Below, one piece after another: positions 25,027 to 32,883 of a stretch of DNA of 64,000 nt (its first letter is position 1; each line of letters begins with the position of its first letter). The position numbers and the translations under genes are program-made. A model generated the notes under the pieces. It was not told where the DNA came from and made no database searches. It was given only the letters and a program-made list of their open reading frames with translations. The stretch comes from Deltaproteobacteria bacterium (GTDB lineage Bacteria > Desulfobacterota > DSM-4660 > Desulfatiglandales > HGW-15): assembly GCA_020060215.1 (NCBI GenBank), contig JAGVAP010000063.1:1-64000 (forward strand). The letters are read 5' to 3'.

Positions 25027-25059
25027 CCTAATCGTATCCTAACAATACCGTTCCATAAT
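25027..25059 (+). promoter_or_regulatory. Pho-type box 5, driving the PH-domain membrane protein
   Basis: CCTAA at 25027 and 25038 (11 bp apart) followed after 11 bp by CATAAT at 25054-25059. Only two repeats are recognisable. Confidence 0.55.
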
Positions 25060-25150
25060 CCGAAGTCCAGCCATAGAAGATGAACGGCTTCTTTCGTGAT
25101 ATACACGAAGGGAGCATCGAAAAGGATCTGCATCGTTTAGGAGCCGACCG

Positions 25151-25600
25151 ATGGAGACAAGAATCGCGACCAGGCCGATGCCGTACATCCTTTTCACGGT
25201 CCTCTTGGGATCGCCCGGGACAGCCTTTATAGTCGGCTACCTGAAGACCTGGAATGTTTATTACCTGTCTGCAGGCCTGCTGTGTGCAGTCCTGATCGTC
25301 TGCGTTTTTCTCTGGCTATCTCACTACCGGATCGAGTTCTCGGACGATCGCATTACCGTAGGACGACTTGCCGCCATGAAGCGATCCTTGCGCCGCGATG
25401 AAATCGAGGAATGGTACACGGTCGTTGGATTGCTGGACCGTGAGGGCCGCGTGGGATCCCTTTTGCGGATGGTCATAGAGCCCACACCCTCGAGCGGGCA
25501 GAAGCCCTTCGTCATCCCGCTGCGCTTCTTCACTCCCGGAGATATTCAAGTGCTGGAGATGCTTCTCCCGGAAGGACGAAGGGCCCGTTCTGAGGAATGA
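25151..25600 (+). CDS. Small membrane protein with PH-like domain
   Basis: A 149-residue protein. Two membrane segments (ILFTVLLGSPGTAFIVGYL and YYLSAGLLCAVLIVCVFLWL) are followed by a cytoplasmic beta-rich region YRIEFSDDRITVGRLAAMKRSLRRDEIEEWYTV and MVIEPTPSSGQKPFVIPLRFF. The layout matches short bacterial PH-like (bPH/DUF304-type) membrane proteins, whose function is mostly unknown. A two-repeat Pho-type box lies 110 bp upstream, so it may be induced under phosphate limitation. It is convergent with the second phoB. Confidence 0.6.
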   Translation: METRIATRPMPYILFTVLLGSPGTAFIVGYLKTWNVYYLSAGLLCAVLIVCVFLWLSHYRIEFSDDRITVGRLAAMKRSLRRDEIEEWYTVVGLLDREGRVGSLLRMVIEPTPSSGQKPFVIPLRFFTPGDIQVLEMLLPEGRRARSEE

Positions 25601-25644
25601 GAATGGGTTGGGATGGAGCGCAGATGCCCATGTAGGTCCGCAAT

Positions 25645-26340
25645 CTAATCCAGGGGCTTGAAGCGGTACCCCACGCCCCTGATCGTCTCGATGTTTTCTC
25701 CTGCGCCGGCGAGCTTCTTTCGCAGCCCCACGATCTGCACATCCACGGATCGATCGGTGACCGCATACCCCGAACCGCGGATATGTTCATTGATTTGAGC
25801 CCGGGTGAAAACCCATCCCGGTTTCTGCGCCAGGAAGCTGAGAATGCAGAACTCGCTCAACGTCAGATGGACGGGCTTGCCTTCCACCCTGACTTCCTGA
25901 CGCCTAACATCGACTTGGATTCCATGCCCATTCACCTGGAGTGGCTGGTCCTCATTAGCCTTAGACGCCTTCCTTCGCAGGACCGCCCGGATTCTTGCGA
26001 TAAGAACCTTGGGATTGAAGGGTTTCGGGACGTAATCGTCGGCCCCGATTTCCAGACCGGTAATGATGTCCGTGTCGTCGCCCTTGGCGGTCAACATCAC
26101 GATAGGGATGTCTCCGGTGGAGGCATCGGACTTCAGTATTCTGGTCACCTCGAAGCCGTCCATACCGGGGAGCATGAGATCCAGCAGGATGAGGGAGAAG
26201 CGATTGATTCGCACCATGTGCAACGCCTCTTCGCCGGAGGCCGCGCACCGGACTTCGTACCCCTCCTTCAAGAGATGGTGCTTGAGTAATTGGAGGATGT
26301 CCTCCTCATCGTCTACCACCAGTAGATTTGCCTTTTTCAT
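25645..26340 (-). CDS. PhoB-like response regulator (copy 2)
   Basis: A 231-residue OmpR/PhoB-type regulator: VDDEEDILQLLKHHLLKEGY, phospho-aspartate in LILLDLMLPGMDG, VMLTAKGDD, VPKPFNPKVL, and a winged helix ending VDVQIVGLRKKLAGAGENIETIRGVGYRF. It is a clear paralogue of the 16.4 kb PhoB, sharing most of the recognition helix region. The start at 26340 follows AAGGACAGGG. It lies 217 bp after pstS on the same strand with a stem-loop between, so it may be partly read from the pstS promoter. No kinase gene is adjacent. Confidence 0.9.
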   Translation of the reverse strand: MKKANLLVVDDEEDILQLLKHHLLKEGYEVRCAASGEEALHMVRINRFSLILLDLMLPGMDGFEVTRILKSDASTGDIPIVMLTAKGDDTDIITGLEIGADDYVPKPFNPKVLIARIRAVLRRKASKANEDQPLQVNGHGIQVDVRRQEVRVEGKPVHLTLSEFCILSFLAQKPGWVFTRAQINEHIRGSGYAVTDRSVDVQIVGLRKKLAGAGENIETIRGVGYRFKPLD

Positions 26341-26499
26341 TTCCCTGTCCTTGGGAAAGACCTGCTTTCTCTTCCTCCATGGGTTCCCGCCGGAGGAACT
26401 GCTCACGTATTATCCTGAACCGGATCGACAGTCCTCTTGATATCAGCAGATCGTGATCCGCTTTGGAAGATGCAGGAAGAAACGGGAGAGTACACGAGA

Positions 26500-26533
26500 G
26501 GGCAGGAGAAGCCCTTCTGAGCACCTCCTGCCC
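26500..26533 (-). terminator. Intergenic stem-loop between pstS and phoB copy 2
   Basis: A perfect 9-bp stem: GGGCAGGAG at 26500-26508 pairs with CTCCTGCCC at 26525-26533, and the loop contains a small inner stem. No long U-tract follows on the minus strand, so it may attenuate read-through or protect the pstS message rather than stop transcription fully. Confidence 0.5.
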
Positions 26534-26557
26534 CATCGGGAACAGGTCTTTGAACCA

Positions 26558-27388
26558 TCAATACAGCGGCACAAACCCAGCTTCCGCGACATACTTCTGT
26601 CCCTTCTGGGGGTGGACCATGAAGTTGATGAAGTTCAGGGTATCGCCTTTGGGCCATCCCGGCGTGAACATGTAAAGGGCGCGGCTGATCGGATAAGTGC
26701 CGTTCAGGGTGGTCTCAGCGCTGCCGGCGACGCTTTCCACCTTGAGCGCCTTTACCTCCTTGCTGACATAGCCGATCCCGATGTAACCCACGGCGTTCTT
26801 GTTCTTGGAAACGGCCTGGACGATCGCCCCGTTCGAGGCCTGGAGCAGCGCCCCAGGGAAAACTACGCCCCCCTTCAGCACCTTTTCCTCCCAAACCTCG
26901 TAGGTCCCGGAGGAGGTGTCCCTGGAGATCACGACCACCGGGCTGTCGGGGCCCCCGATCTCTTTCCAGTTCTTCACTTCCCCTTTGTAGATCTTCGCAA
27001 GCTGATCCAAGGTGATGTTGCTCAGCGTATTGCTGGGGTGCACAACGGGCACGATGCAGTCATAGGCGACGGCGAATGGAACGGGGTAGCGGCCCTTTTG
27101 GACTGCAAGGGCGACCTCCTTGTCCTTGATGAACCGGGAGCTGTTTGCGATGTCGGTGGACCCGTCCACCAGGGCCTTGATCCCGTTCCCGGAGCCCCCT
27201 CCCTCCAGCGAGATCTTCACGTCCGGACGCTGCTTCATGTAGGCCTCCGCCGCCTTTTGCGCCACCGGGAGCACGGTCGTCGAACCCTTGATCACGAGGT
27301 TTCCTGCCCAGCTCGGGTTGCCGGCAATCAGCAGGCCTGCGAAAGCCGCTACGGACGCAATCCATTTCATCTTCATCTTCATTTTCAT
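26558..27388 (-). CDS. pstS: Phosphate-binding periplasmic protein PstS (copy 1)
   Basis: A 276-residue substrate-binding protein with an N-terminal signal peptide (KWIASVAAFAGLLIAGNPSWAG). Phosphate-binding words are present: LVIKGSTTVLP, SLEGGGSGNGIKAL, DIANSSR and SRDTSSGTYEVWEEKVL. It belongs to the shorter PstS type common outside enterobacteria. AAGGAGAAAG precedes the ATG. The start region is four consecutive Met-Lys codon pairs (MKMKMKMK), so the exact start is ambiguous. It has its own strong Pho-type box and is separate from pstCAB. Confidence 0.93.
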   Translation of the reverse strand: MKMKMKMKWIASVAAFAGLLIAGNPSWAGNLVIKGSTTVLPVAQKAAEAYMKQRPDVKISLEGGGSGNGIKALVDGSTDIANSSRFIKDKEVALAVQKGRYPVPFAVAYDCIVPVVHPSNTLSNITLDQLAKIYKGEVKNWKEIGGPDSPVVVISRDTSSGTYEVWEEKVLKGGVVFPGALLQASNGAIVQAVSKNKNAVGYIGIGYVSKEVKALKVESVAGSAETTLNGTYPISRALYMFTPGWPKGDTLNFINFMVHPQKGQKYVAEAGFVPLY

Positions 27389-27482
27389 TTTCTCTTTCTC
27401 CTTTTTGACCTTTTTTTAAGGCTCCGTGAGGTTTACGTTGAATCGTTCCTTCTGCAGAAGCTTCTTCCTTTTTCACCCCAAA

Positions 27483-27523
27483 ATATTTGGTTTTCATTAG
27501 GAAGAGATTAGGATTTGGATAGT
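27483..27523 (-). promoter_or_regulatory. Pho-type box 6, driving pstS copy 1
   Basis: TTAGG at 27497 and 27508, with weaker TTTGG at 27486 and ATAGT at 27519: four words at an 11-bp period. On the minus strand AAATAT (complement of 27483-27488) follows the inner repeat after 8 bp as a -10. Confidence 0.75.
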
Positions 27524-27540
27524 TTGCTTTCTCTTCCTCA

Positions 27541-27675
27541 TTTCGGTGTCTTGCCGCCTGTGATGAGGTTCACGGCCTGCTGCGGGAGGTAGGCCCGCTG
27601 TGTATCCGGGGCGTAGACGACCAATCCCTCCAGGGGGATCGTCCCAGGATGAAGGAAAAGGATACGAAGAAGGGG
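27541..27675 (-). other. Open frame continuing after the TAG stop of the transglutaminase-like gene
   Basis: In the same frame as the upstream gene, 44 sense codons follow its TAG and end at TGA (27541-27543). The encoded string is protein-like (IPLEGLVVYAPDTQRAYLPQ and QQAVNLITGGKTPK) and has no start codon of its own other than a possible TTG. It may be a decayed 3' end or a read-through extension. Confidence 0.35.
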
Positions 27676-28275
27676 CTATGTTTGCCCGATGTTCGCCCGG
27701 AGAATCTTGAGCCCCTCTTCACGAGCGCGAAGGAGCCTCTGAATTTCGATCCCCCTCAGTTCCTCACGCGACTGGAGAAGCCCTTTCAACGCGTTCCTGT
27801 AAATGAGGTATTCCGCTTTTGCGGAGATGTTCGGTTCCACTTGTTGGGTGAACAGGAATTCGCCTATGGGCCGGTTTTTCCCATTCCGATTCCCCTCGGT
27901 CAGGTCGACCCTCCGTCCCTCGAACTCCAGAAAGCAGTGGATCATGGGAACATAGGGGAGTGCGTATTCGGCCGTGATCCGCCCGGTCCCGGTGACGATC
28001 GCCTCGGTCATGGCGTAGATGCCGACATCCTTAAAGGTCGGCAGCCCCAGTTCCCGGGCAAGGGTTGCGATGGTTGCGTGCTTCGTGGTGCACGTCCCCA
28101 TCCGCTCCTTGAAAAGGATCATCGGGTCGTCCCTGTCGGAGTTGTAGCCGTATGGCAGTTCGTGGACATATCGGCACGCCTCCATAAAACGATAAAATCC
28201 CAAGAACCGAAACGTGTCGGATATCGCTCCGCCTCTATGAATCCCCGTGTCCGGGAAGATAGTATACGGGTCCAT
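27676..28275 (-). CDS. Transglutaminase-like cysteine protein, Pho-box associated
   Basis: A 199-residue protein with a likely Cys-His-Asp triad of the transglutaminase fold: Cys62 in ERMGTCTTKHATIATLARELG, His113 in PYVPMIHCFLEFEG and Asp124 in RRVDLTEGNRNG. No signal peptide, so probably cytoplasmic. GGGAGAAATCG precedes the ATG. It is 12 bp after the 101-residue gene, whose promoter carries a Pho-type box, so both should be phosphate controlled. Proteins of this fold include proteases, amidases and cross-linking enzymes; no substrate can be named. Confidence 0.65.
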   Translation of the reverse strand: MDPYTIFPDTGIHRGGAISDTFRFLGFYRFMEACRYVHELPYGYNSDRDDPMILFKERMGTCTTKHATIATLARELGLPTFKDVGIYAMTEAIVTGTGRITAEYALPYVPMIHCFLEFEGRRVDLTEGNRNGKNRPIGEFLFTQQVEPNISAKAEYLIYRNALKGLLQSREELRGIEIQRLLRAREEGLKILRANIGQT

Positions 28276-28287
28276 CGATTTCTCCCA

Positions 28288-28593
28288 TCAGTTGATTTCA
28301 GTTTCCTCAGTGGGTTCGCGGTCGAGCAGTTGCTCGCGAAGCGCCCTGAAGACCTCGACATCCTCCTGCCGCACCAGAGATGTCCTGACTCCATATCGAA
28401 GATATTGAATAAGCTCCTTGATCAGCTCTGGATATCGGGAGCAGCTCCCGTTCTTCGGGGACTCCCCTCTCATTCGGAACCGAAGTCGTTCGGCCTCGGT
28501 TGCCTCCTTGTCGGCCAAACCGATCACATCAAGGTAATCCCTGGTCTGGATCGCCTCTATGAACTGGCGCAGATCGCATTTTGGAGAAATCAT
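28288..28593 (-). CDS. Hypothetical protein, Pho-box associated
   Basis: A 101-residue, largely helical charged protein (LRQFIEAIQTRDYLDVIGLADKEATEAERL and LVRQEDVEVFRALREQLLDREP). No family recognised. AGAGGA precedes the ATG. It is the first gene of a two-gene unit with the transglutaminase-like protein, 12 bp apart, and a Pho-type box with a TATGTT -10 lies about 75 bp upstream. It may be a partner or adaptor of the downstream enzyme. Confidence 0.55.
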   Translation of the reverse strand: MISPKCDLRQFIEAIQTRDYLDVIGLADKEATEAERLRFRMRGESPKNGSCSRYPELIKELIQYLRYGVRTSLVRQEDVEVFRALREQLLDREPTEETEIN

Positions 28594-28667
28594 GGAAACA
28601 TCCTCTCGTTCGGTAAGTTGTTCGTGGCCACACCTTGGCAGGCCTCTCCTCTGTCAGGCGTGAGGCA

Positions 28668-28699
28668 ACATATCAGTCAATTGTTAGGTCTGTGTTAGA
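28668..28699 (-). promoter_or_regulatory. Pho-type box 7, driving the transglutaminase-like pair
   Basis: TTAGG at 28684 and TTAGA at 28695, plus TCAGT at 28673, all 11 bp apart. TATGTT (complement of 28668-28673) lies 10 bp past the two good repeats on the minus strand. Confidence 0.65.
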
Positions 28700-29003
28700 A
28701 GATGATCAGGTTTATGAAATCCGAACGCGCCGGAACCTGTACGGCCGGACTGACTTCCGTGGAAGATCCGATCCTCCGCACCCCACAGCCTCTTCAAGGG
28801 TGGCTCCACCCCAAGGATGATTTAATCGTAGTAGTGAGAAACAGTAGTGAGAGTACTTTTTACAGGAAGATGAGCCGCAATTCTTACTTATCTAGGTAAT
28901 TAATGAAATTTGTTCTGGACCTGGAGGCTTCCCGTGGCTATTGATGATTTATTGAAGGTAGGCTGACCCGCAATTCACTTATTCACAAATCGAGAGGTAA
29001 GCT
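28700..29003. other. Intergenic region with short direct repeats
   Basis: About 300 bp between divergent units. AGTAGTGAGA occurs at 28830-28839 and 28843-28852. CCGCAATTC followed by ACTTAT or TACTTAT occurs at 28875 and 28968, hinting at a small duplication ahead of the 29004 gene. No convincing gene; a 65-codon plus-strand frame from 28702 has no coding character. Confidence 0.35.
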
Positions 29004-29321
29004 ATGAAACTCATCTCATTGCCTGGAGACATTGTCGGCGGAGTTGCCATTGGAGCCGCAGCGGTGATCCTGGGTCCGGTTCTTCTTCCCGTTGCATCGG
29101 GCATACTGAAGTCCTTTGCCAAGATCGCAATCAAGGGGGGGCTGATCGCGTACGAAAGAGGCAAGGTTGCAATGGCAGAGGCCCAGGAAGCGGTAGAGGA
29201 TATCACCGCCGAAGCCAAGGCGGAGCTCTCCGAGGAAGAGACTGCGGTCTCCGCTCCCAGGAAGAAGCGACCGGCTGCATCCAGGTCCAGGAAAAAGGCC
29301 GTGGCCGATGTCCCTGCCTGA
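29004..29321 (+). CDS. Short membrane-associated protein, DUF5132-like
   Basis: A 105-residue protein. One long hydrophobic glycine/alanine-rich segment (IVGGVAIGAAAVILGPVLLPVASGI) is followed by SFAKIAIKGGLIAYERGKVAMAEAQEAVEDITAEAKAEL, a helix rich in Ala and acidic residues, and a Lys/Arg-rich tail. This matches the pattern of DUF5132 proteins. GAGAGGTAAGC precedes the ATG. Its end overlaps the next gene by 14 bp, so the P-type ATPase cluster starts here. Function unknown; it may anchor or scaffold the ATPase. Confidence 0.65.
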   Translation: MKLISLPGDIVGGVAIGAAAVILGPVLLPVASGILKSFAKIAIKGGLIAYERGKVAMAEAQEAVEDITAEAKAELSEEETAVSAPRKKRPAASRSRKKAVADVPA

Positions 29322-29808
29322 TGCGCAAATCGGCCATTTTGCACCGAGCAGATTGCGAATCAGGATACCCTCCCGGAGAAAGGACCACCGGTATTTCGAG
29401 CGACTTCGCGGGGAGTTTCTGCGGCTTGAAAGCCTTGAGCGAGTTGAGGTGAACCCGGTCACGGGAAGTGTTCTTCTCACGGGAAGTCGCCTGGATCCCG
29501 TGGCCGTCGAGAACTACGCCAGGAGTCAGGGACTTTTCGACCTCCGGCAAAAGAAGCCCTCTTCCGCTCCTGTGACAAGGACCATCGTCGAACCCCTGGG
29601 GACGCTTAGCTCCGGCCTCAAGCGTATCACAGGCGGCCGGCTGGATCTGCCCGGACTTGTCTTCATTCTCCTATTGGCATCGGGTATTTCTGAAATCATT
29701 AAGGGCAACTTCAGGGCGCCTCCTTGGTACACGGCCTTCTGGTATGCCTTCGGCGTCTTCACTAAATCGCTGGTCGACATGGTCCACAAATCGGACGAGG
29801 CTGCATAG
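29308..29808 (+). CDS. Cys-less HMA-like domain protein with membrane helix
   Basis: A 166-residue protein. The N-terminal 75 residues follow the ferredoxin-like HMA_2 pattern (APSRLRIRIPSRRKDHRYF, VEVNPVTGSVLLTG) but lack the CxxC metal site. The C-terminal half has one membrane helix (LPGLVFILLLASGISEIIKG) and a further amphipathic or membrane stretch (WYTAFWYAFGVFTKSLVDMV). It overlaps the preceding gene by 14 bp and is followed by a P-type ATPase whose own N-terminus has a related Cys-less domain. Probably an accessory subunit of that pump. Confidence 0.65.
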   Translation: MSLPDAQIGHFAPSRLRIRIPSRRKDHRYFERLRGEFLRLESLERVEVNPVTGSVLLTGSRLDPVAVENYARSQGLFDLRQKKPSSAPVTRTIVEPLGTLSSGLKRITGGRLDLPGLVFILLLASGISEIIKGNFRAPPWYTAFWYAFGVFTKSLVDMVHKSDEAA

Positions 29809-29832
29809 TACAGGGGCTTCGATTCGGAAGGC

Positions 29833-32800
29833 ATGTATTCCTTGGTTCGCGCCGTTCACACCAATGTTCCGGGTCGTGCCCGGTACAGCGTTGATGGTCT
29901 TTTCGGGTCGGAATCCCTGAAACAATCGCTGGAGTCCCGCCTCGCATCGCACAAGTTCATCTCCCATGTCTCCGCCAGCACCGTTACGGGAACAGTTCTA
30001 GTCCTCTACCATTCCGGCAACGGCAATGACTATCGCACCATAGGCCGCCTGGTCCGGAAGGCGGTCCGGGAAAACCGGAATTCCGGTGAGGAGCTTCCCG
30101 CGAAGCCTCCTTCGTCGCCGCTGCCTCCGGGTTCCGGAATTATCGGCAAGGCACCGGCCGCCCTCAAGGAGGGGATAAGCTGGCTCCTTCCCAAACAGGT
30201 GGAGCAGGAGCAGCATCCCTGGCACCTCATGGACGAGGAAGAGGCCCTTGCCCTCACGGGGACTTCCAGGGAATCGGGTCTCACGGCCGGAACGGCCTTG
30301 GCGCGGTTGGAGAGATACGGTCCCAACCTCCTTCCCGAATCCGTGCCACAATCCCAATGGCGGCTTTTCATTAACCAGCTCAAGTCGCTCCCCGCGCTGC
30401 TTCTGGCTGTGGCGGCTGGGCTATCCCTGGTTACCGGCGGACTACTCGAGGCTGCGGTCATCCTGGGAGTGCTCGGTGCGAACGCCTTGATCGGATATGC
30501 AACGGAGCGGACGGCGGAAAAGACGATCCACTCCCTGAAGAACGGCGTGCGCCCGAGGGCGGAGGTGATCCGCGACGGCGTGGTGAGGGAAATCCCGGCC
30601 GAGCAGGTGGTTTTCGGCGATCTCTTTGTGCTGAAACCCGGCACCTATGTATCCGCCGACTGCAGGATCCTGGAGGCAGGACACCTGAGCATCGATGAAT
30701 CGGTTCTCACCGGCGAGAGCATGCCCGCTTTGAAGGCACCGGGGGTTCTCAAGAGAGCGAACACGCCGTTGGCCGATCGCACGAACATGGCCTTCATGGG
30801 CACCCTGGTGACGGGCGGTGAGGGCCTTGCCGTGGTGGTTTCCAGCGGCCGATTTACGGAGACGGGTCGACTCCAGATCCTCATGGGGGAGACGAGGGCG
30901 CCCGAGACGCCCATCGAAAGGCAATTGAGAACGCTGGGGAACCAGCTCGTGATTCTATGCAGCGTCATCTGCGGCGCCGTGTTCGTGATCGGTTTTCTGA
31001 GAGGCCATGGCCTTCTCCAGATGTTGCGCTTTGCCGTTTCCCTTGCCGGTGCCGCTGTGCCTGAGGGTCTCCCCGCCGCCGCCACCGTCAATTTCTCTCT
31101 CGGTGTTCGGAGCATGAGACGGGACCATGTCCTGATCCGGCGGCTCCAGGCGATCGAGACGCTGGGCGCCGTTCAAACGGTTTGCTTCGACAAGACGGGC
31201 ACCCTGACCTGCAACCGCATGTCCGTGAACAAGATTTTTGCGGGAGGCAGGGAAGTCGAGATGCGGAACGGCCATTTCCTGGTGCAAGGAGAGCCCCTGG
31301 ACATCAGAACCGTTGAAGAGGTGATGCAGCTTATTTTCGCGTGCGCCCTCTGCAACGAGGTAAAGGTGGAGGGGGGCGACGGAAGGGGGAAATACGTCCT
31401 CAGGGGGTCGCCGACGGAAAACGCGTTGATCCATCTCGCACTGAAGGCGGGGCTGGACCTGAACCGGCTCCGTTGTGAGTACCCCGTACTCAAGGCGGAC
31501 CATCGATCCGAGGCGAGGCTCTTCATGAGCACGCTCCACAAGACCCCCCTTGACGGCCAAAGGCTCTTGGCGGTAAAGGGAAGCCCGACCGATGTCCTCT
31601 CTCTTTGCGCATTCGAGATGAAGGGGGGACGGGTGCTTCCGCTTGGCGAGCAATCCAGGCTGGAGATCGAGCAGACCAATGACCGAATGGCGGAGGATGC
31701 CTTGCGCGTTCTCGGGGTCGCCTATGCGAGGCCTGAGCCGGGGAAGGAGAAATCGAAATCCAATGGGCCACTGACATGGCTGGGGCTGGTGGGGATGGAG
31801 GATCCGCTCCGGGAAGAGGCCAACCATCTGGTCAAGACCTATCAGCGGGCGGGGATCAGGACCATCATGATCACCGGCGATCAGAGCCCTACTGCCGCAA
31901 CGGTAGCCAGGCAGCTGGATCTGAGCAGGGGCGAGAACCTCGAGATCCTGGACTCCTCGTCCCTCACGAGCGTGGACCCTCAGGTCCTGAGCGCCCTGGC
32001 CCGGAAGGTCCACGTGTACTCCAGGGTCACCCCGTCCAACAAGCTCCAGATCGTTCAGGCCCTGCAGCGGGCGGGGCAGGTGGTGGCCATGACCGGCGAC
32101 GGCATCAACGACGGACCGGCGCTCAAGGCCGCGGACATCGGTATCGCGATGGGGCGGAGCGGCACGGATGTGGCAAGGGAGGTCGCCGACATCGTGCTGG
32201 AGAAGGACAACCTGGAAAGCCTCATCATTGCGGTGCGGGACGGCCGAACGACCTATGCCAACATCCGAAAGTCGGTTCATTTTTTTCTCTCCACCAACCT
32301 CACGGAAATCATGGTCATGTTCTCGGCCCTGGCCGCCGGCATAGGGTTCCCCCTGAACGTGATGCAGCTTCTCTGGATCAACCTCATGTCCGACATCTTT
32401 CCGGGTATCGCGCTCTCCATGGAGGCCGCGGAGCCGGATATCCTGGAACGACCGCCAAGGAATCCGATCGAGCCCCTCCTCTCTTCCAGGGACTTTAAAC
32501 GAATGGCATTCGAGTCGGCGATCATCAGCGCCGGATCCCTGGGTGCTTATGCCTACGGAATCTCGAGGTACGGGATGGGGGCAAGGGCAGGCTCTATAGC
32601 GTTTCACAGCCTGACCGCGGCCCAGATCCTTCATGCCGTCAGTTGCCGATCGGAGAGGCGGAGCATCTTCGACAGAGTCCAGCCCCCGCCAAACCGGTCT
32701 CTTTTCCTCGCAATAGGCGGATCGCTTGTGCTCCAGGCCCTTGCGGGACTGGTTCCGGGCCTCCGCAGCCTTCTCGGCTTGACCCCTCTGAGCCTCATCG

Positions 32801-32883
32801 ATGCCGCGGTGGCGGGGGCGGCGGCGGTCCTGCCGCTGACGGCCAATGAGGCCACGAAAAAGAGGAAGGGGGTGAAGGAATGA
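29833..32883 (+). CDS. P-type cation ATPase (P2/Ca2+-like core) with Cys-less HMA-like N-terminus
   Basis: A 1016-residue P-type ATPase. Residues 1-75 form an HMA-like fold (NVPGRARYSVDG, STVTGTVLVLYHS) without metal cysteines. Core motifs: phosphatase loop VLTGESMPA, membrane helix 4 GAAVPEGLPAAATVNFSLG (P2-type PEGLP as in Ca2+ pumps, not the CPC of heavy-metal pumps), phosphorylation site CFDKTGTLTCNRM (Asp about 453), GDGINDGPALKAADIGIAMG, and MQLLWINLMSDIFPGIALS in helix 6. It is therefore a Ca2+/Mn2+-like pump rather than a soft-metal exporter. It is coupled by ATGA overlap to a MetK-like gene. Confidence 0.88.
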   Translation: MYSLVRAVHTNVPGRARYSVDGLFGSESLKQSLESRLASHKFISHVSASTVTGTVLVLYHSGNGNDYRTIGRLVRKAVRENRNSGEELPAKPPSSPLPPGSGIIGKAPAALKEGISWLLPKQVEQEQHPWHLMDEEEALALTGTSRESGLTAGTALARLERYGPNLLPESVPQSQWRLFINQLKSLPALLLAVAAGLSLVTGGLLEAAVILGVLGANALIGYATERTAEKTIHSLKNGVRPRAEVIRDGVVREIPAEQVVFGDLFVLKPGTYVSADCRILEAGHLSIDESVLTGESMPALKAPGVLKRANTPLADRTNMAFMGTLVTGGEGLAVVVSSGRFTETGRLQILMGETRAPETPIERQLRTLGNQLVILCSVICGAVFVIGFLRGHGLLQMLRFAVSLAGAAVPEGLPAAATVNFSLGVRSMRRDHVLIRRLQAIETLGAVQTVCFDKTGTLTCNRMSVNKIFAGGREVEMRNGHFLVQGEPLDIRTVEEVMQLIFACALCNEVKVEGGDGRGKYVLRGSPTENALIHLALKAGLDLNRLRCEYPVLKADHRSEARLFMSTLHKTPLDGQRLLAVKGSPTDVLSLCAFEMKGGRVLPLGEQSRLEIEQTNDRMAEDALRVLGVAYARPEPGKEKSKSNGPLTWLGLVGMEDPLREEANHLVKTYQRAGIRTIMITGDQSPTAATVARQLDLSRGENLEILDSSSLTSVDPQVLSALARKVHVYSRVTPSNKLQIVQALQRAGQVVAMTGDGINDGPALKAADIGIAMGRSGTDVAREVADIVLEKDNLESLIIAVRDGRTTYANIRKSVHFFLSTNLTEIMVMFSALAAGIGFPLNVMQLLWINLMSDIFPGIALSMEAAEPDILERPPRNPIEPLLSSRDFKRMAFESAIISAGSLGAYAYGISRYGMGARAGSIAFHSLTAAQILHAVSCRSERRSIFDRVQPPPNRSLFLAIGGSLVLQALAGLVPGLRSLLGLTPLSLIDAAVAGAAAVLPLTANEATKKRKGVKE

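Noticed and set aside
26453..27511. 352-residue plus-strand frame over pstS
   Set aside because: Antisense shadow of pstS; no domain.
27649..28698. 349-residue plus-strand frame over the transglutaminase-like pair
   Set aside because: The minus-strand genes have ribosome sites, a triad and a promoter; the plus frame has none.
28702..28899. 65-residue plus-strand frame
   Set aside because: No ribosome site and no coding character.
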